DNA of 6,108 nucleotides from Euryarchaeota archaeon UBA538 (lineage in GTDB: Archaea > Thermoplasmatota > Poseidoniia > Poseidoniales > Thalassarchaeaceae). A program made the position numbers and the translations under genes. How positions within the stretch are numbered: position 1 is the stretch's first letter; every line of letters starts with the position of its first letter. Shown in pieces: positions 5,026-6,108 of this stretch. The stretch covers positions 2,768 through 8,875 of the forward strand of contig DALC01000101.1 in NCBI GenBank assembly GCA_002499325.1, in the 5' to 3' direction. The notes beneath the pieces are model-generated. The model saw only the letters and a list, made by a program, of their open reading frames with translations. It was not told the DNA's origin and made no database searches.

Positions 5026-6108
5026 CTAGGGCCAGCTAAGAGCTCTCCATTCTTGGTAATCGGATGACTTCCAGTCGATGTCTAAGAGAAACTGTAACAC
5101 ATCTTCTTCTGTTCTGGAGGCTTCTTCAACCTGTCTTCGATGTAGCCATCCTTTGAGCCTTCCCAGTCTTGGACCAGGGGCGAGCCCTGTCACAATGGCT
5201 AGCCTTTCACCATTAACTATCGGATTTAAGATCAAATCCCCAGGATTGATGCTTCTGAATAATTTGTCAAATTTCTCAGTTTCTATTCCGTTTTTTTCCA
5301 AGTAACTCATAATCAGCCTCTTCCTTCTATCCGGGACAGCAGCATGGAATCTTCTGGCTGACTCAATTGTTACATCCAGGCTCAAATATCTACATTCATG
5401 CATTATCGATATCTCCAAGAGATCGTTTTTCGAGAGGACAAGCAAATCTCTCATCTTGGAAGCCAGCTCTTCTCCACTAAGCTCGCTGTTCCTAAACAGT
5501 AATGCTAGGTTTACCAAATATTCCGTAGACAGTTCCGGAGGGAGCTCTAGGTGTATGTTCTCGAATACTCTGTCTAGAACTCCTAGAGACAACATTTGGC
5601 TGATAATTGAATGGACGTTTTCCCCAGTTAGTATCTTTGCCATCTCCATGCCAACTCTTTCTCTCGAGATTCCTTGTAGAAATTCCTCTGATGACAGAAT
5701 TCCGCTTCTTAGAGAGTCATCCATCTCTCTAATACCCATTTTTCCTGCATCTAGGAATCTGAATGCACGAAGTACTCTCAAACCATCTTCTTCAAACCTC
5801 TCCTCAGCAACACCCACTGATTTCAGTACGCCCATTCTTAAGTCATTTAATCCGTTATACGGATCTAATAATCTGCCCCTAGAATCTATTGCCATCGAAT
5901 TGATTGTGAAATCTCGCCGACTCAAATCAGCAAAAATTCCACTATTTCCCTCTCCTTCCTCAAGAAAGCTAACCGTCTCGGGCCTTCTGCCATCAGAGTA
6001 ATCGCCTTCACTTCTCAAAGTCGTTACCTGCCACTGGAGGTCCCCCTCAAAGTCATTGTCCAATCTGACTATGACAGTTCCAAAGCTAGCTCCAACCATC
6101 AGTGACCT
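5026..6108 (-). CDS. cca: CCA-adding tRNA nucleotidyltransferase, class II (5' end outside window)
   Basis: Adds or repairs the 3'-terminal CCA of tRNAs without a nucleic acid template. The visible part starts inside the nucleotidyltransferase head; the frame is open to the window edge (R-S-L before the Met at 6099), so that Met is internal. Missing beyond the edge are the GGxVRD and metal-binding DxD motifs. Counting from that Met, visible motifs are FGTVIV (6-11), VTTLRSEGDYSDGRRP (25-40), RRDFTIN (61-67, motif B), the LLDPYNGLNDL segment (78-88), ERFEEDGLRVLRAFRF (100-115, with EDGLR as the nucleotide-selecting motif D), and SRERVGMEMAKIL (145-157). The C-terminal tail NGERLAIVTGLAPGPRLGRL (297-316) is typical of bacterial enzymes. 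This is the bacterial/eukaryotic class II form; archaea usually carry the unrelated class I enzyme. A poly(A) polymerase of the same family cannot be excluded. Its stop codon abuts that of the convergent gcvH-like gene with no spacer. Confidence 0.9.
   Translation of the reverse strand, partial: RSLMVGASFGTVIVRLDNDFEGDLQWQVTTLRSEGDYSDGRRPETVSFLEEGEGNSGIFADLSRRDFTINSMAIDSRGRLLDPYNGLNDLRMGVLKSVGVAEERFEEDGLRVLRAFRFLDAGKMGIREMDDSLRSGILSSEEFLQGISRERVGMEMAKILTGENVHSIISQMLSLGVLDRVFENIHLELPPELSTEYLVNLALLFRNSELSGEELASKMRDLLVLSKNDLLEISIMHECRYLSLDVTIESARRFHAAVPDRRKRLIMSYLEKNGIETEKFDKLFRSINPGDLILNPIVNGERLAIVTGLAPGPRLGRLKGWLHRRQVEEASRTEEDVLQFLLDIDWKSSDYQEWRALSWP
5291..5297 (+). terminator. T7 tract on + strand, possible terminator of gcvH-like transcript
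   Basis: TTTTTTT on the + strand lies about 265 bases beyond the stop of the gcvH-like gene, inside the antisense of cca. Since there is no intergenic space at that junction, it is the first strong oligo-T tract available to a + strand transcript. It also encodes part of cca (lysine codons), so its presence may be coincidental. Confidence 0.2.

Noticed and set aside
5456..6001. Open reading frame of 181 codons on the + strand
   Set aside because: Antisense to cca, which shows family motifs across this stretch. The product is Ser/Leu/Pro-rich with no recognisable domain.

Overview
The window looks like ordinary chromosome from a mesophilic archaeon. My best guess is a marine Thermoplasmatota lineage (Marine Group II/Poseidoniia or a relative). 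The reasons are a tyrosyl-tRNA synthetase of the archaeal/eukaryotic type, arginine codons that are mostly AGA/AGG (about 14 of 18 in that gene), tight gene packing, and archaeal housekeeping genes mixed with bacterial-looking metabolic genes. This placement is inference from memory of the families; no search was run. I see no mobile element, CRISPR array, tRNA, rRNA or long repeat, and no gene-free stretch longer than about 115 bases.

Layout: (1) Bases 1-1544, + strand: a possible tail of an upstream gene, an unrecognised 125-residue helical protein, then tyrS, tightly spaced and probably one operon. (2) Bases 1626-3176, + strand: a long (516-residue) HMG-CoA synthase with its own 81-base leader region. 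(3) Bases 3203-4378, - strand: an acyl-CoA dehydrogenase, convergent with the HMG-CoA synthase and followed at once by a T7 tract on its own strand. (4) Bases 4379-4491: a divergent promoter region. (5) Bases 4492-5025, + strand: a very acidic protein related to glycine cleavage H protein that has no lysine where the lipoyl lysine should be. (6) Bases 5026-6108, - strand: a class II (bacterial/eukaryotic-type) CCA-adding tRNA nucleotidyltransferase. Its N-terminal part lies beyond the right edge, and its stop codon directly abuts that of the H-protein-like gene.

The genes do not form one pathway. Two serve tRNA (tyrS charges tRNA-Tyr; cca matures or repairs tRNA 3' ends). HMG-CoA synthase would feed the mevalonate route to isoprenoid lipids, and the acyl-CoA dehydrogenase fits short- or branched-chain acyl-CoA oxidation. 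The most interesting points are the H-protein homologue without its lipoylation residue, the composite HMG-CoA synthase with a large insertion, and a class II CCA enzyme in an apparently archaeal neighbourhood. I do not see a clearly new multi-gene system here.
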